Of a stretch of DNA of 64,000 nucleotides, positions 10,922 through 22,094 are shown piece after piece; within the stretch, counting starts at the first letter, position 1; every line of letters starts with the position of its first letter. The DNA comes from Nannobrachium achirus (taxonomy: Eukaryota > Chordata > Actinopteri > Myctophiformes > Myctophidae), in NCBI GenBank assembly GCA_963921795.1, contig OY997649.1:59745001-59809000 (forward strand), written 5' to 3'. The translations under genes were made by a program, and so were the position numbers. The notes beneath the pieces are model-generated. The model did not search any database and was not told the DNA's origin. It saw only the letters and a list, made by a program, of their open reading frames with translations.

Positions 10922-11116
10922 TCCCTCGCTGCTTGCTCCGTGTGGTCATTAAGGTCATTGACCTGTAATCTGATCGCAGTCAATGAGCTAACCAAATGAG
11001 CCACCTAATATCTGACCGCTGGGAGCCGCGCTCAATGCTGCAGTGTACATTTAACGTTCAAAGACCGGGAACGCGCCCGAGTCGCTGATTTGAACCACTT
11101 TAAACCATTATTTTAT

Positions 11117-11532
11117 GCTTTAACTATTGAAAAATAGCAGATATACAAGCTCACAGCGCGGCACCGAGTGCCGCGCTGCGAGCTTGTAGATCTGCTATTT
11201 TTGAAAAATCGTGAAAAAAGTCTTTGAATATCTTTGACCCCGATCTTCGACCCGACTTCTAAATCCTTCTTCTAAATCAGTGGTTCTCAGACTTTTTCAT
11301 GTCAAGGACCCCCAAAATTACATTTATTTGGCCGCAGACCCCATCATCTCAAAATATGTTGTTCCAGGGACCCCTCTAGAAGCAGAGGTTTGAGTTACAA
11401 AAGTTTGCTTTGAAAAAAAATATATTGAAAAATGTGCACCCATTTTCACGATTTTTCAAAAATAGCAGATCTACAAGCTCGCGAGTGCCGCGCTGTGAGC
11501 TTGTATATCTGCTATTTTTCAATAGTTAAAGC
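11117..11532. mobile_element. DH (double-hairpin) element
   Basis: Ends are inverted: GCTTTAACTATTGAAAAATA at the left and CAATAGTTAAAGC at the right. Each end is itself a palindrome (11130-11202 and 11458-11519). The outer arms read GATATACAAGCTC and the inner arms GATCTACAAGCTC. Between them is sequence with CAGTGGTTCTCAGACTTTTT and AAGGACCCCC, as in Charlie-type hAT ends. This arrangement repeats at 16507, 24199, 37060, 43385, 49758, 62353 and 63092. Confidence 0.75.
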
Positions 11533-11574
11533 GTCAATAATTCAAGGCCTACATGGCTTAATGACATTAACACG

Positions 11575-11832
11575 GGACAGGGGAGAGAGAGCGAGAGAGA
11601 GAGCTGGACGCGGCCAGACAATAAGGAAGCCTTATCTATCATTGAAGACTGAACACAAACACCCCCCCCCCCCTGCCCCCCCCCCCCCCACACACACACA
11701 CACGCAGTGAGTCACCAGTCTACTGTGCTGTACGTGCTTTTCATCACCTTTTTGTATTTAATAGATGTACAGAGAGCCATAAAGCCGACTCGAGATGAAA
11801 TATGTCTCTTGAATAAATTGTGGGTATTGTTT

Positions 11833-11868
<36 letters not shown>
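11575..11868. repeat. GA, poly-C/CA and CT tracts
   Basis: GA-rich tract at 11582-11602, poly-C plus CA at 11661-11703, CT dinucleotides at 11838-11868. Confidence 0.85.
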
Positions 11869-11869
<1 letters not shown>

Positions 11870-11871
<2 letters not shown>

Positions 11872-12193
11872 CTTGACAGAACTGTATTTCAGTTCCTCGC
11901 GTCGAACGAAGACGCTGCCAAAAAATCTTCCTCCGACAGGCACCACGCTGGAGGAAGGAAAGGAAGGGTTCGGGGGGAACCGTTAAGCCGTTTTGTTTCA
12001 TCTGGAGGTATTAACCCCAATTTCATACCTACGCACGCACGCGGTAGCAGCATAATCCGGGTTCCGAGCAGTTTGTGTCCTTTTTTTTTTGTGTTTGCTC
12101 GCTATAATAAATCTGCATACTTTTTAATCCCTGGAAACTAATTAAGATTTATTATAATCATCATTTTTTTCAACTGATTTAGTCACTGCGAGC

Positions 12194-12195
<2 letters not shown>
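11870..12195. other. Unique sequence
   Basis: Mixed unique sequence. No gene or repeat end recognised. Confidence 0.4.
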
Positions 12196-12281
<86 letters not shown>

Positions 12282-12290
12282 GCGTGTGCG
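12196..12290. repeat. (TG)n microsatellite
   Basis: Long TG tract ending in TGCG variants. Confidence 0.97.
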
Positions 12291-12393
12291 CGTATGTGGT
12301 GGGGGGTGGCAGTTAAGCTGAAGGTATACTTGCACGCAAGCACACATGAACGCAGAGAGAGAAAGTATAAGGACACAGTCCCTTGCGATGTCT

Positions 12394-12656
12394 ATATCGT
12401 TGTTGTCAGGCAGGAACCTCGTATCTCCAAGTTTAAAATGTTTAAGTTCTTTCCCAAAGTAAAGCCCTGCGTCATCACACAAGGCCGTCGCACAAAAGTA
12501 GTGAAAACAGCAGATCTACAGGCACACAACGCCTCGCACCGCGAGGCGTTGTGTGCTTGTAGATCGGCTGTTTTCACTAGTTTAAATTATTTTTAAAATG
12601 ATAATGCAAAACGAACGGTTTGGGACATACAAGGTTTTCACCCGACAACGACGATA
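12394..12656. mobile_element. Fam-G copy, complete
   Basis: Left end ATATCGTTGTTGTCAGGCAG and right end CACCCGACAACGACGATA are inverted. The two inner arms differ: one has TCTTTCCCAAAGTAAAGCCC, the other GCAAAACGAACGG. A palindrome sits at the centre (12500-12578). At about 263 bp this is one of the best reference copies of the family. Superfamily unknown. Confidence 0.85.
12500..12578. repeat. Central palindrome of Fam-G
   Basis: Outer arms AGTGAAAACAGCAGATCTAC and mirrored GTAGATCGGCTGTTTTCACT. The inner arms, GCACACAACGCCTCGC and mirror, are also self-complementary. Predicted as a 35-bp hairpin. Confidence 0.9.
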
Positions 12657-12783
12657 CGAAGGCAAAAGTTAGAGAAGCGAGGCGAGGTGGTACAGAAGGA
12701 AACAAGGCCTCCTTTATGTGTGTCTCAAGGTCTCACGCTGTTCCACTGCTTTTTTGGATGGGCAGTGAGTGACCACTCTCCCC

Positions 12784-12836
12784 ACACACACACACACACA
12801 CACTCACGCGCCTACACACACACACAAACGCGCACA
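12784..12836. repeat. CA-rich microsatellite
   Basis: CA units with ACGCG interruptions. Confidence 0.9.
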
Positions 12837-13078
12837 GAAACTCCCCTCCCCTCCTCCTTGTCAGACCCCGAAAATACCTCACATTCCTTCCAGCTCGGCG
12901 GCTGCTTTACAGCCAAGGAGAGATAACAAAGGAGTGGACAGGCTCCAGGCGCCGGCCGGCCCCCACGCTCCTTCCTCCATTACAGAGAGAGAGCACCAGA
13001 TCCCCTTTCCCAAAAAGGCATCTCTCCATGCTATAACTGTGAAGGTAAAAGTTATAGCAGCTTTTCCACTAACCCCCC

Positions 13079-13697
13079 TGGCCCGGCTCCACCGGGCGCG
13101 TTGAGCGTCTCGTCAACGTCAACGCTGGGAACGCTACCGTTTTAATTAGTGAAGGGTGCTCCACTGCCGACGTCAACGTCGGGCGCTCCGGTGACGGCGT
13201 CCAAACTAAAAAAATCGCTCCGGTTCCATTTTTTTACGCCGTCCACAACAGTCCAGTCATGTATAAATTATGATTAAATGTAATTGCATTGTATATTTAA
13301 ATGTATATATACGTGCTTTTCTGCTGTTGGCTATCCATTCACGTCATTCACAAGGATGACTATAGATGTTCCAAAAATCCTAGCGTATTTTTTTATGTAA
13401 CAGTTGTCTTTTTGAGAAAGTTATGTATAAAAACACAACAGGCTATAATCATGACAAAACAAAGTGGTCAGTTGTGCATTGTTGCTCTCATGCTGTTTGT
13501 GTGACAACATGAACATTCAGGTCAGTCACAAATAGTTGTATTCCTGTTTGCAAGTGATTTTCATGTTGTGTTGTAAATGGGATATTGAGATGACTCACAG
13601 CCACTGCGCCTGCGGTGGAGCCGTTTCGACGTCAACGTGACGACGTCAATGAAGCCGTCACGACGCAGAGCAGCGCAGTGCGGTGGAGCCCTGGCCT
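13079..13697. mobile_element. Inverted-repeat element (CTGGCCCGGCTCCACCG ends)
   Basis: Left CTGGCCCGGCTCCACCGG is mirrored at the right by GGTGGAGCCCTGGCC. Both flanks continue with ACGTCAACG-type motifs. The AT-rich middle has a few short frames without recognisable domains. Probably a non-autonomous DNA element. Confidence 0.5.
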
Positions 13698-14700
13698 AAG
13701 ATGGGGGTGTGTGTGTGTGTGTGTGTGCTGTGTACACCTGAGCGACCCGCCAGTCGGCCCGTTAATCCCGACTGAAATGAAACGAACCCGACACCCACGG
13801 CGCCGGAGCGGGCATGCAGTGCCCACGGCTGCAGGCAGCAGATCGTCGTAACCTAGACCCCTTTAGCCCCGGAGCCGCTCTGCCACGCATCCAGCTCTCT
13901 CTCTCTGCCACTCTCCCCTAGGATTAGGTTTTCTCTTTCTCCCGGCGGCTCGGGTTGCCGGCTCAGGTAGCCTGGATTCCCTGGGTCAGATCTCCTCCCG
14001 TTTCACCCGGGGTGTAGCATGGCCTCTTATCTCGGGTCATCCACACCGCTCGCCCCCGCCGGGTGTCTTCATCAGGAAAACAATGAGAGGCGACCAAAGA
14101 GGCCCGCCGCCGTCGCCGCCGGGTCCCATTCAAGTCGTACGTTTTGGTCCAGTGGTGCACAATCAAGATGAAATGCACCGATATTGCTTTAAAGGGAGGG
14201 AGGGAGGGGAGATTTTCCAGCGCACCCCCAAGAGACAGTTCATTTCAGGGTAACGGGAGAGAGAGCCTTGCAGGCACTCAGGTGATGTTCTGAAGCTTCC
14301 TCAAAGCCTTGCGCTGGATGTCGACTAGGAAGACAGGGCTGACAGTGGATGCGGTGGAAAGCGCGCGGGCCTTGGAAGTGGGCTCCTCACCCAGACTGGC
14401 AGGTGGAAACCCACTCTGATTCAACCATCACTATAGTGAGCTCCAACTGTCTCCAATCTCATTCTCGGCTCTCTCACTTCTCGCACTTTTCCTCTCCGCC
14501 CCGCTGTCTGGCGTCTCCGAGACACCTGGAATCCACCTGCTCAACCATGAAATAGATTTACAAACCACACTGCCTTCTTGTCTCAAGTCCATCTGAGAAT
14601 CTTGCACCATAGGATTTTCATTAGATTTTCTAGGCTAAATAATTGATAATATATTTCCCATGAATTATAGTTCACCTCTTTTTTTTTCTGTCCTGAACAT
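13698..14700. other. GC-rich unique sequence
   Basis: Short TG tract (13707-13727), then GC-rich unique sequence with CCGCCGCCGTCGCCGCC (14104-14120). No frame with convincing coding character. It may hold conserved non-coding elements, which I cannot test. Confidence 0.4.
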
Positions 14701-14707
14701 CACACCA

Positions 14708-15278
14708 GGTGCGTTTCCATGAAGCCTTTTAATGCGCATTAAGGCTTTTGCGCATAAATCTTTTTATGGAAACACTTCAAAATTCAAATAAACTTTGATA
14801 TAACTTTTGAATAAATTATTCGCAAAAACATTTATGCGCTTGAAGGAAGTGGATTTTGAGCCTTTATCGAAAAAAAACGTAATGCGCATTAGTGCAAAGG
14901 AAACGGGTCAGACGATAAAAGCGAATCAATGATGACGTTCTGATCCATCATCGTCCAAGTTAACACTTTCCCCTGCCGCTTAACGTCCATTGTATTAGCG
15001 TTAGCCCACAAAACAAACCTATGAACTCTGTGTGTAAATTCCTCCCGTTTTCACAACATGCCAGCTGGAGCTCTTTACAGACTGTTGTTTGTTTGTGTTG
15101 CTCTTGCGACCTGGCGTTTCCCAAGGACACAACGGTGGGGGCAAGGAGGAAGGGAGCGAACTAACTACACTAATTCGATTGACACCTGCAAATGGAAACA
15201 GGCTAAATTCGCTTTGTCTTAATGCGCATTTCTGATAATTCGCTACCTATTTTCGAATACGTTTATGGAAACGTAACT
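14708..15278. mobile_element. Inverted-repeat element (TGCGTTTCCAT ends)
   Basis: Left GTGCGTTTCCATGAAG is mirrored by CGTTTATGGAAACGTA at the right. AATGCGCATTA motifs occur on both sides (14731, 14881, 15220). No coding capacity. Confidence 0.55.
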
Positions 15279-15359
15279 ATTGTCATAAATTATTCTTATT
15301 CACAGTACTTGTAGTTCATCTAACTATTAATTTACCGAATGTCTGTCCGTCTGACCGTC

Positions 15360-15715
15360 TGTCTGCATGCTGACATCACTGATACTACACAGTTTCGCCA
15401 CCTTGGTAACAGCCGCATGCTGAAACAATGCCCACATTTGGAGAGGAGCATGGTGACATCCACCATGGTAAACAGCCGCTTGCTTAAACAATGCCCAAAT
15501 TTGGAGATGAGCATGCTGACATCACCGATACTAAACAGTGTGCCAAATTTGGAGATGAGCATGGTGACATGTCACCATGTTAACAGCCACAAGTTGAAAC
15601 AATGCCCAAATTTGGAGATGATGTCCGCCATCTGTTTGCATGCTGACATCACTGATACTAAACCGTGTCGCCACCATGGTAACAGCCGCATGCTCAAACA
15701 ATGCCTACGTCACAG
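15360..15715. repeat. Tandem repeat, about 70-bp half-units
   Basis: Diverged units built from CATGCTGACATCACTGATAC, ATGGTAACAGCCGCATGCT and AAACAATGCCCAAATTTGG in alternating order, about five half-units. Confidence 0.85.
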
Positions 15716-15934
15716 ACAGGTGGATATGGCAGCCTGTAACGGTTGTTCAAGTGCAGCTAAACTTGGAATGTTAGTAAACGTGCCACAATTAACAATAATG
15801 CATTGCACCTGTGCAGCTGACCTACGGAACCTGGGAATATACCATAACAAATTTTGCATTTAGTAGTTATTTTAATGTAATTTAACAACATAATAACTAG
15901 CACAGATAGACAATTCATGGGTTTATATTTAAAA

Positions 15935-16012
15935 GTAACTTTTATGTTTTCCCCCCCTGGACCCAGGGTATGGCAGCTGCATACCCCTGCAATACCCAAT
16001 TGATGCCCCTGA
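15935..16012. mobile_element. Fam-F end fragment
   Basis: Shares GGTATGGCAGCTGC and ACCCAATTGATGCCCCTG with the right end of Fam-F (48485-48533). Confidence 0.5.
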
Positions 16013-16841
16013 TTAAAAGGAAGTATATTGGTGAAAATAAATAGCCGAGTATAACATATATTATGTTCTATATAAACATAAAGGAATCACAACTAAATGT
16101 TTGAGAATCCTATTGAACTGGTTTATTTATTGATTGAATTTTTTGCTCAAAACAAACAAACAAACAAGCAAACAGACAGACAGACAGGGACAGGGACAGT
16201 GTGTGCTGCGCACATGTCCTTGAACGCCCCCAAAAGAATTATAGCATCGCTTATTTGAGGAGACAGACAGAAAGGAGAAGTCACTCAGATTTGGGTGAAA
16301 ATTCGGAGGGGTGAGACGGGGATTAGGCACGGGATGGAGGGGGGGGGGGGTGATGTTGTACTGGGAGAATTGCCAAATCTGTGTCGGCTCGGCGGGAGGG
16401 GGGGGGAGGGGGGGCCTTGTCTCCTTCGGGTAGGTCTCGGAGCCAGGGGCGTCGCACCAACATCTGGGCCCTGCATGGGTACAAGGATTCACTTCAATTA
16501 TGTTGTGCTTTAACTATTGAAAAATAGCAGATATACAAGCTCACAGCGCAGCACCGAGTGCCGCGCTGTGAGCTTGTAGATCTTATTTTAGAACATTTTT
16601 TAATATTTCAAATCTTCGAAGGTTTTTTGATTTTGATTTGATTTTATTTTATTAAGGATTATGCATGTATTTTTATTGTTTATGTAATGAAAAGCAGAGT
16701 TGACTTATTACGCATTAACCAGTGATAGCAATCACCATTCAGGTGCGAGGTGCCATCCTCCTCACAGGGTGATTGGCATTGATGTTGTCCACCTGGGCAC
16801 TTGTCATAGCTTCTATAAATAGACCACAGACACCCTGCAGT

Positions 16842-16890
16842 ATCAGATACACTGAAGAAGGCTTACAGCCGAAACGTTTGTTTCTCATGC
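16842..16890 (+). ncRNA. Hammerhead-ribozyme-like motif in a retroelement piece
   Basis: Order of parts: ATCAGATACA (16842), CTGAAGA (16852), A plus GGC-TTACA-GCC, GAAA (16871), CG, TT, then TGTTTCTCAT, which pairs with the first segment at 8 of 10 positions. This matches the hammerhead plan (stem I, CUGANGA, stem II, GAAA, very short stem III, UH, stem I). One extra A lies between CUGAAGA and stem II, so it is probably degenerate. Minimal hammerheads of this kind are known from Penelope-like elements. The GAAGAAGGC...GCCGAAACG motif could instead be just a retroelement stem-loop. Confidence 0.35.
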
Positions 16891-16955
16891 AAATGCAACA
16901 ATAAAGAAAAAACAACTCTTGCCACTGTGTGCGATCCATCCTCCTCCTTTTACAT

Positions 16956-17145
16956 TTTATTAAGGATCCCCATTAGATGTTGTCATATAGCAGCCAGCTA
17001 GTCTTCCTGCATGGGGTCCACACATACAAAACATACAAGATTTTTACAGTTACAAATGCAATATTATTAAAAGTCAGTACTCAACACAATACATAATGAA
17101 ACTAACAAATAAGATAGATGAAGTTACATTTTTAGGAAAAAAAAA
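16956..17145 (-). mobile_element. LINE 3'-end fragment
   Basis: Contains TTTTATTAAGGATCCCCATT and CTTCCTGCATGGGGTCCACA, a 3' UTR style I know from fish non-LTR elements, in reverse orientation. Non-coding. Confidence 0.5.
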
Positions 17146-17551
17146 AGAACAAGCATTGAAAAACCTATGTTTCTATGTCAGTGGTGCTCAGACTTTTTCA
17201 TGTGAAGGACCCCCCAAAACATGATATGTATTTGGCCACGGAACCCCATCTCAAAATATTTATTTCCAGGGACCCCCCCCCCCCCCCCCCCCCCCCAGAA
17301 GCAAAATTTTAGTTACAAATGTTCGCTTAAAAAAATATTCAAAGATTTGCTCAAATTTTCACAACCTTTTAAAAAAATTGCAGATCTACAAGCTCGCAGC
17401 GCGGCACCAGCATTCGGTGCCGCGCTGTGAGCTTGTATATCTGCTATTTTTCAATAGCTATAAAGTATATTAAATAATTAAGACCCTTCCCACCACCTTG
17501 GGCCCTAGTAACTCAGTCCCACTTTCCTCCCCCCACCTTGTGACGCCCCTG

Positions 17552-17818
17552 CTCAGAGCACGGAGCGGCGGCGCCCCAGAGGGCACTGCCCAGAGACGGT
17601 GGCGGCGCGGGCGCTACAAGCAGGGTTAGGATGATGGTAACGGCGGCCGGCATCAGCCTCGTCTCCCCCCGCCCCGCCCCTCCCCTCCCCTCCCCGCCTG
17701 GCTGAGGGAGGGGTGAGGGGGGGATGGGGGGGTGGCCACTGTTGCCATGATTTTGCGAGAGAAATAAGCAACCGGCAGGTCTATGAAAACAAGCCCCGAA
17801 AGAAGCGACTGTAGGCAC
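17552..17818. other. GC-rich unique sequence
   Basis: CCCC- and GGGG-rich, without a supported gene. Confidence 0.4.
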
Positions 17819-18111
17819 TTAAAGGGCCAGTTCACCTCTGGGGCAACCAGATCTTATTTTATTGTTGTTTGGGACACGATCAACGCGATCATGAGTTATG
17901 TTTTTGTGTTAAATCTGTGTTTTGAGATATTTTAGTATTTCAGCATGAATGCTGATGCATTTTGCATCATATGATCAGCATGATGACTCATATGATGCAA
18001 AATGCATCATCATTCATGCTGAAATATTAAAATATCTCTTAACACAGATTGAACACAAAAAATATAAAATTGTGTTGATCTGGTTGTCCCAGAGGTGAAC
18101 TGTCCCTTTAA
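17819..18111. mobile_element. TTAA-flanked foldback element
   Basis: TTAA at both ends. Ends AAGGGCCAGTTCACCTCTGG and CCAGAGGTGAACTGTCCCTT. The centre is a large palindrome around GATGCATTTTGCATCATATG. The whole unit folds back on itself. Confidence 0.85.
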
Positions 18112-18114
18112 AGC

Positions 18115-18300
18115 ATAATACTTCGGGTATTTGAAAATAACAGTTCTACAAGCTCACGACATTTGGAATATTTTTTGGGAAAATCTTTTAATAGCACAAA
18201 TCTGGTATATGGGAGTCCCTGGCACAAAAATACTGTACATATTAATTTGGAGGGTCCTTGACATGAAACTGTTGAGAACCACTGGTTTAAACACCATTAG
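18115..18300. mobile_element. DH remnant
   Basis: Half of the palindrome (CAGTTCTACAAGCTCACGAC, about 18141) and, inverted, the DH middle (TTGAGAACCACTG, about 18273). Confidence 0.5.
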
Positions 18301-18361
18301 GAAACAAAAAGGCAAAACCTGCAACTTTACAGAAAAACAAGAACCAAAAGTGTCTCGTAAT

Positions 18362-18571
18362 CAGAGGCGTCAATTGGGTATGGCAAGGTACGGCAGCTGC
18401 CATACCTTGGCTACAATGGGGGAAAAATAAAATGTACTTCTTAAAATAAATTCATCATGCCTGTTGCTAAGGTATGGCAACATGACTGGTGTAGCGTGCG
18501 AATGTGCGTGTGCAAGACACCAGTCATGTTGCCATTGCATACCTTAGCCTTACGCTGAACTGACGCCACTG
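18362..18571. mobile_element. Fam-F copy (hAT-like)
   Basis: Ends CAGAGGCGTCAATTGGG and, inverted, CAGTGGCGTCAGTTCAG. Flanking 8-bp repeats match 6 of 8 (CTCGTAAT / CTTATAAT). The middle is an inverted repeat around AGGTATGGCAACATGACTGG and its mirror. Confidence 0.75.
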
Positions 18572-18900
18572 CTTATAATAAGCAGACATGGCAACACTGG
18601 GGGGGAGGTGGGGGTAATTTGGGGAGGAAGGTGGGGGTGGCTGCAGTGTGGGTGTGTTGGCGCTAACAGACCTCCTGTGGTAATGCCACATGATGGCACG
18701 CACACCCCCAGGTAGTGTTCTGTGGTGAGTGGCGGTGAGTGGCGGTGCCGTGTTATGGCTAGCCGTGTGTCAGCGGGGTGTTTCCCCCCCCCGACCCCCG
18801 CCCCGCCGCCCGTCCTGCAGCGGGAAAACCCTCAAACACAACAAACTGCTGGGATGACATACCGTAGTCTGAGGGCAGAGAGAGGCTCTCTGTGAGTTTC
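18572..18900. other. Unique sequence before the minisatellite
   Basis: G-rich then C-rich unique DNA, including poly-C at about 18783. No gene seen. Confidence 0.4.
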
Positions 18901-21665
18901 TGCTTCTACTGTCTCTGTGCCTGTATTAGTGTGAGTGTTTCTACTGTCTCTGTGCCTGTATTAGTGTGAGTGTTTCTACTGTCTCTGTGCCTGTATTAGT
19001 GTGAGTGTTTCTACTGTCTCTGTGCCTGTGTTAGTGTGAGTGTTTCTACTGTCTCTGTGCCTGTATTAGTGTGAGTGTTTCTACTGTCTCTGTGCCTGTA
19101 TTAGTGTGAGTGTTGCTACTGTCTCTGTGCCTGTATTAGTGTGAGTGTTTCTACTGTCTCTGTGCCTGTATTAGTGTGAGTGTTTCTACTGTCTCTGTGC
19201 CTGTATTAGTGTGAGTGTTACTACTGTCTCTGTGCCTGTATTAGTGTGAGTGTTTCTACTGTCTCTGTGCCTGTATTAGTGTGAGTGTTTCTACTGTCTC
19301 TGTGCCTGTATTAGTGTGAGTGTTTCTACTGTCTCTGTGCCTGTATTAGTGTGAGTGTTTCTACTGTCTCTGTGCCTGTATTAGTGTGAGGTGTTTCTAC
19401 TGTCTCTGTGTCTGTATTAGTGTGAGTGTTTCTACTGTCTCTGTGCCTGTATTAGTGTGAGTGTTTCTACTGTCTCTGTGCCTGTATTAGTGTGAGTGTT
19501 TCTACTGTCTCTGTGCCTGTATTAGTGTGAGTGTTGCTACTGTCTCTGTGCCTGTATTAGTGTGAGTGTTTCTACTGTCTCTGTGCCTGTATTAGTGTGA
19601 GTGTTTCTACTGTCTCTGTGCCTGTATTAGTGTGAGTGTTTCTACTGTCTCTGTGCCTGTATTAGTGTGAGTGTTTCTACTGTCTCTGTGCCTGTATTAG
19701 TGTGAGTGTTTCTACTGTCTCTGTGCCTGTGTTAGTGTGAGTGTTTCTACTGTCTCTGTGCCTGTATTAGTGTGAGTGTTTCTACTGTCTCTGTGCCTGT
19801 GTTAGTGTGAGTGTTTCTACTGTCTCTGTGCCTGTATTAGTGTGAGTGTTTCTACTGTCTCTGTGCCTGTATTAGTAGTGAGTGTTTCTACTGTCTCTGT
19901 GCCTGTATTAGTGTGAGTGTTTCTACTGTCTCTGTGCCTGTATTAGTGTGAGTGTTTCTACTGTCTCTGTGCCTGTATTAGTGTGAGTGTTTCTACCTGT
20001 CTCTGTGCCTGTATTAGTGTGAGTGTTTCTACTGTCTCTGTGCCTGTATTAGTGTGAGTGTTTCTACTGTCTCTGTGCCTGTATTAGTGTGAGTGTTTCT
20101 ACTGTCTCTGTGCCTGTATTAGTGTGAGTGTTTCTACTGTCTCTGTGCCTGTATTAGTGTGAGTGTTTCTACTGTCTCTGTGCCTGTATTAGTGTGAGTG
20201 TTTCTACTGTCTCTGTGCCTGTGTTAGTGTGAGTGTTTCTACTGTCTCTGTGCCTGTATTAGTGTGAGTGTTTCTACTGTCTCTGAGCCTGTATTAGTGT
20301 GAGTGTTTCTACTGTCTCTGTGCCTGTATTAGTGTGAGTGTTTCTACTGTCTCTGTGCCTGTATTAGTGTGAGTGTTTCTACTGTCTCTGTGCCTGTATT
20401 AGTGTGAGTGTTTCTACTGTCTCTGTGCCTGTATTAGTGTGAGTGTTTCTACTGTCTCTGTGCCTGTATTAGTGTGAGTGTTTCTACTGTCTCTGTGCCT
20501 GTATTAGTGTGAGTGTTTCTACTGTCTCTGTGCCTGTATTAGTGTGAGTGTTTCTACTGTCTCTGAGCCTGTATTAGTGTGAGTGTTTCTACTGTCTCTG
20601 TGCCTGTATTAGTGTGAGTGTTTCTACTGTCTCTGTGCCTGTATTAGTGTGAGTGTTTCTACTGTCTCTGTGCCTGTATTAGTGTGAGTGTTTCTACTGT
20701 CTCTGTGCCTGTAATTAGTGTGAGTGTTTCTACTGTCTCTGAGCCTGTATTAGTGTGAGTGTTTCTACTGTCTCTGTGCCTGTATTAGTGTGAGTGTTTC
20801 TACTGTCTCTGTGCCTCTATTAGTGTGAGTGTTTCTACTGTCTCTGTGCCTGTATTAGTGTGAGTGTTTCTACTGTCTCTGTGCCTGTATTAGTGTGAGT
20901 GTTTCTACTGTCTCTGTGCCTGTATTAGTGTGAGTGTTTCTACTGTCTCTGTGCCTGTATTAGTGTGAGTGTTTCTACTGTCTCTGTGCCTGTATTAGTG
21001 TGAGTGTTTCTACTGTCTCTGTGCCTGTATTAGTGTGAGTGTTTCTACTGTCTCTGTGCCTGTATTAGTGTGAGTGTTTCTACTGTCTCTGAGCCTGTAT
21101 TAGTGTGAGTGTTTCTACTGTCTCTGTGCCTGTATTAGTGTGAGTGTTTCTACTGTCTCTGTGCCTGTATTAGTGTGAGTGTTTCTACTGTCTCTGTGCC
21201 TCTATTAGTGTGAGTGTTTCTACTGTCTCTGTGCCTGTATTAGTGTGAGTGTTTCTACTGTCTCTGTGCCTGTATTAGTGTGAGTGTTTCTACTGTCTCT
21301 GTGCCTGTATTAGTGTGAGTGTTTCTACTGTCTCTGTGCCTGTATTAGTGTGAGTGTTTCTACTATCTCTGTGCCTGTATTAGTGTGAGTGTTTCTACTG
21401 TCTCTGTGCCTGTGTGAGTGTTTCTACTGTCTCTGTGCCTGTATTAGTGTGAGTGTTTCTACTGTCTCTGTGCCTGTATTAGTGTGAGTGTTTCTACTGT
21501 CTCTGTGCCTGTATTAGTGTGAGTGTTTCTACTGTCTCTGTGCCTGTATTAGTGTGAGTGTTTCTACTGTCTCTGTGCCTGTATTAGTGTGAGTGTTTCT
21601 ACTGTCTCTGTGCCTGTATTAGTGTGAGTGTTTCTACTGTCTCTGTGCCTGTATTAGTGTGAGTG
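18901..21665. repeat. Large minisatellite, 35-bp unit, about 79 copies
   Basis: The unit is TGTTTCTACTGTCTCTGTGC followed by CTGTATTAGTGTGAG. Copies are almost identical. Rare variants are CTGAGCC (20281, 20561, 20737, 21087), CCTCTATT (about 20811 and 21196), GTGTTAG and TGTTGCTACT. A few single-base indels and one short unit (about 21411) break the phase. There are no spacers, so it is a tandem array and not a CRISPR-like structure. Confidence 0.98.
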
Positions 21666-21697
21666 CGTGCGTGAATGGCCATTCACTGCATTTGTAC

Positions 21698-22093
21698 CAG
21701 TGTTGTTTTTGACATAGCCTTTTGAATAAAATGTCATTTAGTTTCTAGTCATAATTTAGTCACCTTTAGTCAAATTTTAGTCGTCTAAATATCATAAGAT
21801 TTTAGGCGACTAAATCTACAGTTGATTTAGTCAACTGAAATGTATTTTGGCATGCCTTGATGGCATCGTAATGACTGGTTTTACACTTTGCGCTGCGACA
21901 AGTTGTGAGCTTGTAGATCTGCTATTTTCAGCACGCAACACCTGAGAGCAACCAACATATAAAATGACTCTCTTCTCCACTAGTCACTCCCTAAAGTTTT
22001 AGTCTAGTTTTTATTTTGAAATTGACGAAATTGACATAATATTGATATATTTAGTCTTAGTTTAGTCATCACAGCTTAGTTTTTATTTCACGA
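21698..22093. mobile_element. Fam-C copy, right end missing
   Basis: Begins CAGTGTTGTTTTTGACA and has repeated TTTAGTC motifs, TTTAGGCGACTAAATCTACA and a half palindrome (TGTGAGCTTGTAGATCTGC, 21905). It closely parallels 27722-28242 but stops at about 22093. Confidence 0.75.
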
Positions 22094-22094
22094 A

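Larger units (their letters stand above)
16507..17466. mobile_element. DH element with later insertions
   Basis: Hairpins at 16520-16588 and about 17374-17451 carry the DH outer GATATAC and inner GATCTAC arms. The usual middle (CAGTGGTGCTCAGACTTTTT) is at 17180. About 540 bp of foreign sequence (about 16620-17160) separates it from the left hairpin, explaining the unusual length. Confidence 0.7.
16444..17551. mobile_element. hAT-A copy carrying a DH element
   Basis: Ends CAGGGGCGTCGCACCAA and TTGTGACGCCCCTG are inverted. It is flanked by a near-perfect 8-bp duplication (CTCGGAGC / CTCAGAGC), the hAT hallmark. Next to each end are GGGCCC motifs. Inside lies DH (16507-17466), which is itself enlarged by LINE and other retroelement pieces. 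Confidence 0.75.

Noticed and set aside
13079-13697. CpG-island promoter
   Set aside because: The CG-rich ACGTCAACG motifs are at both inverted ends of a repeat element and the middle is AT-rich.
18901-21665. CRISPR-like regular array
   Set aside because: Units are contiguous 35-bp tandem copies with no variable spacers, in a vertebrate genome.
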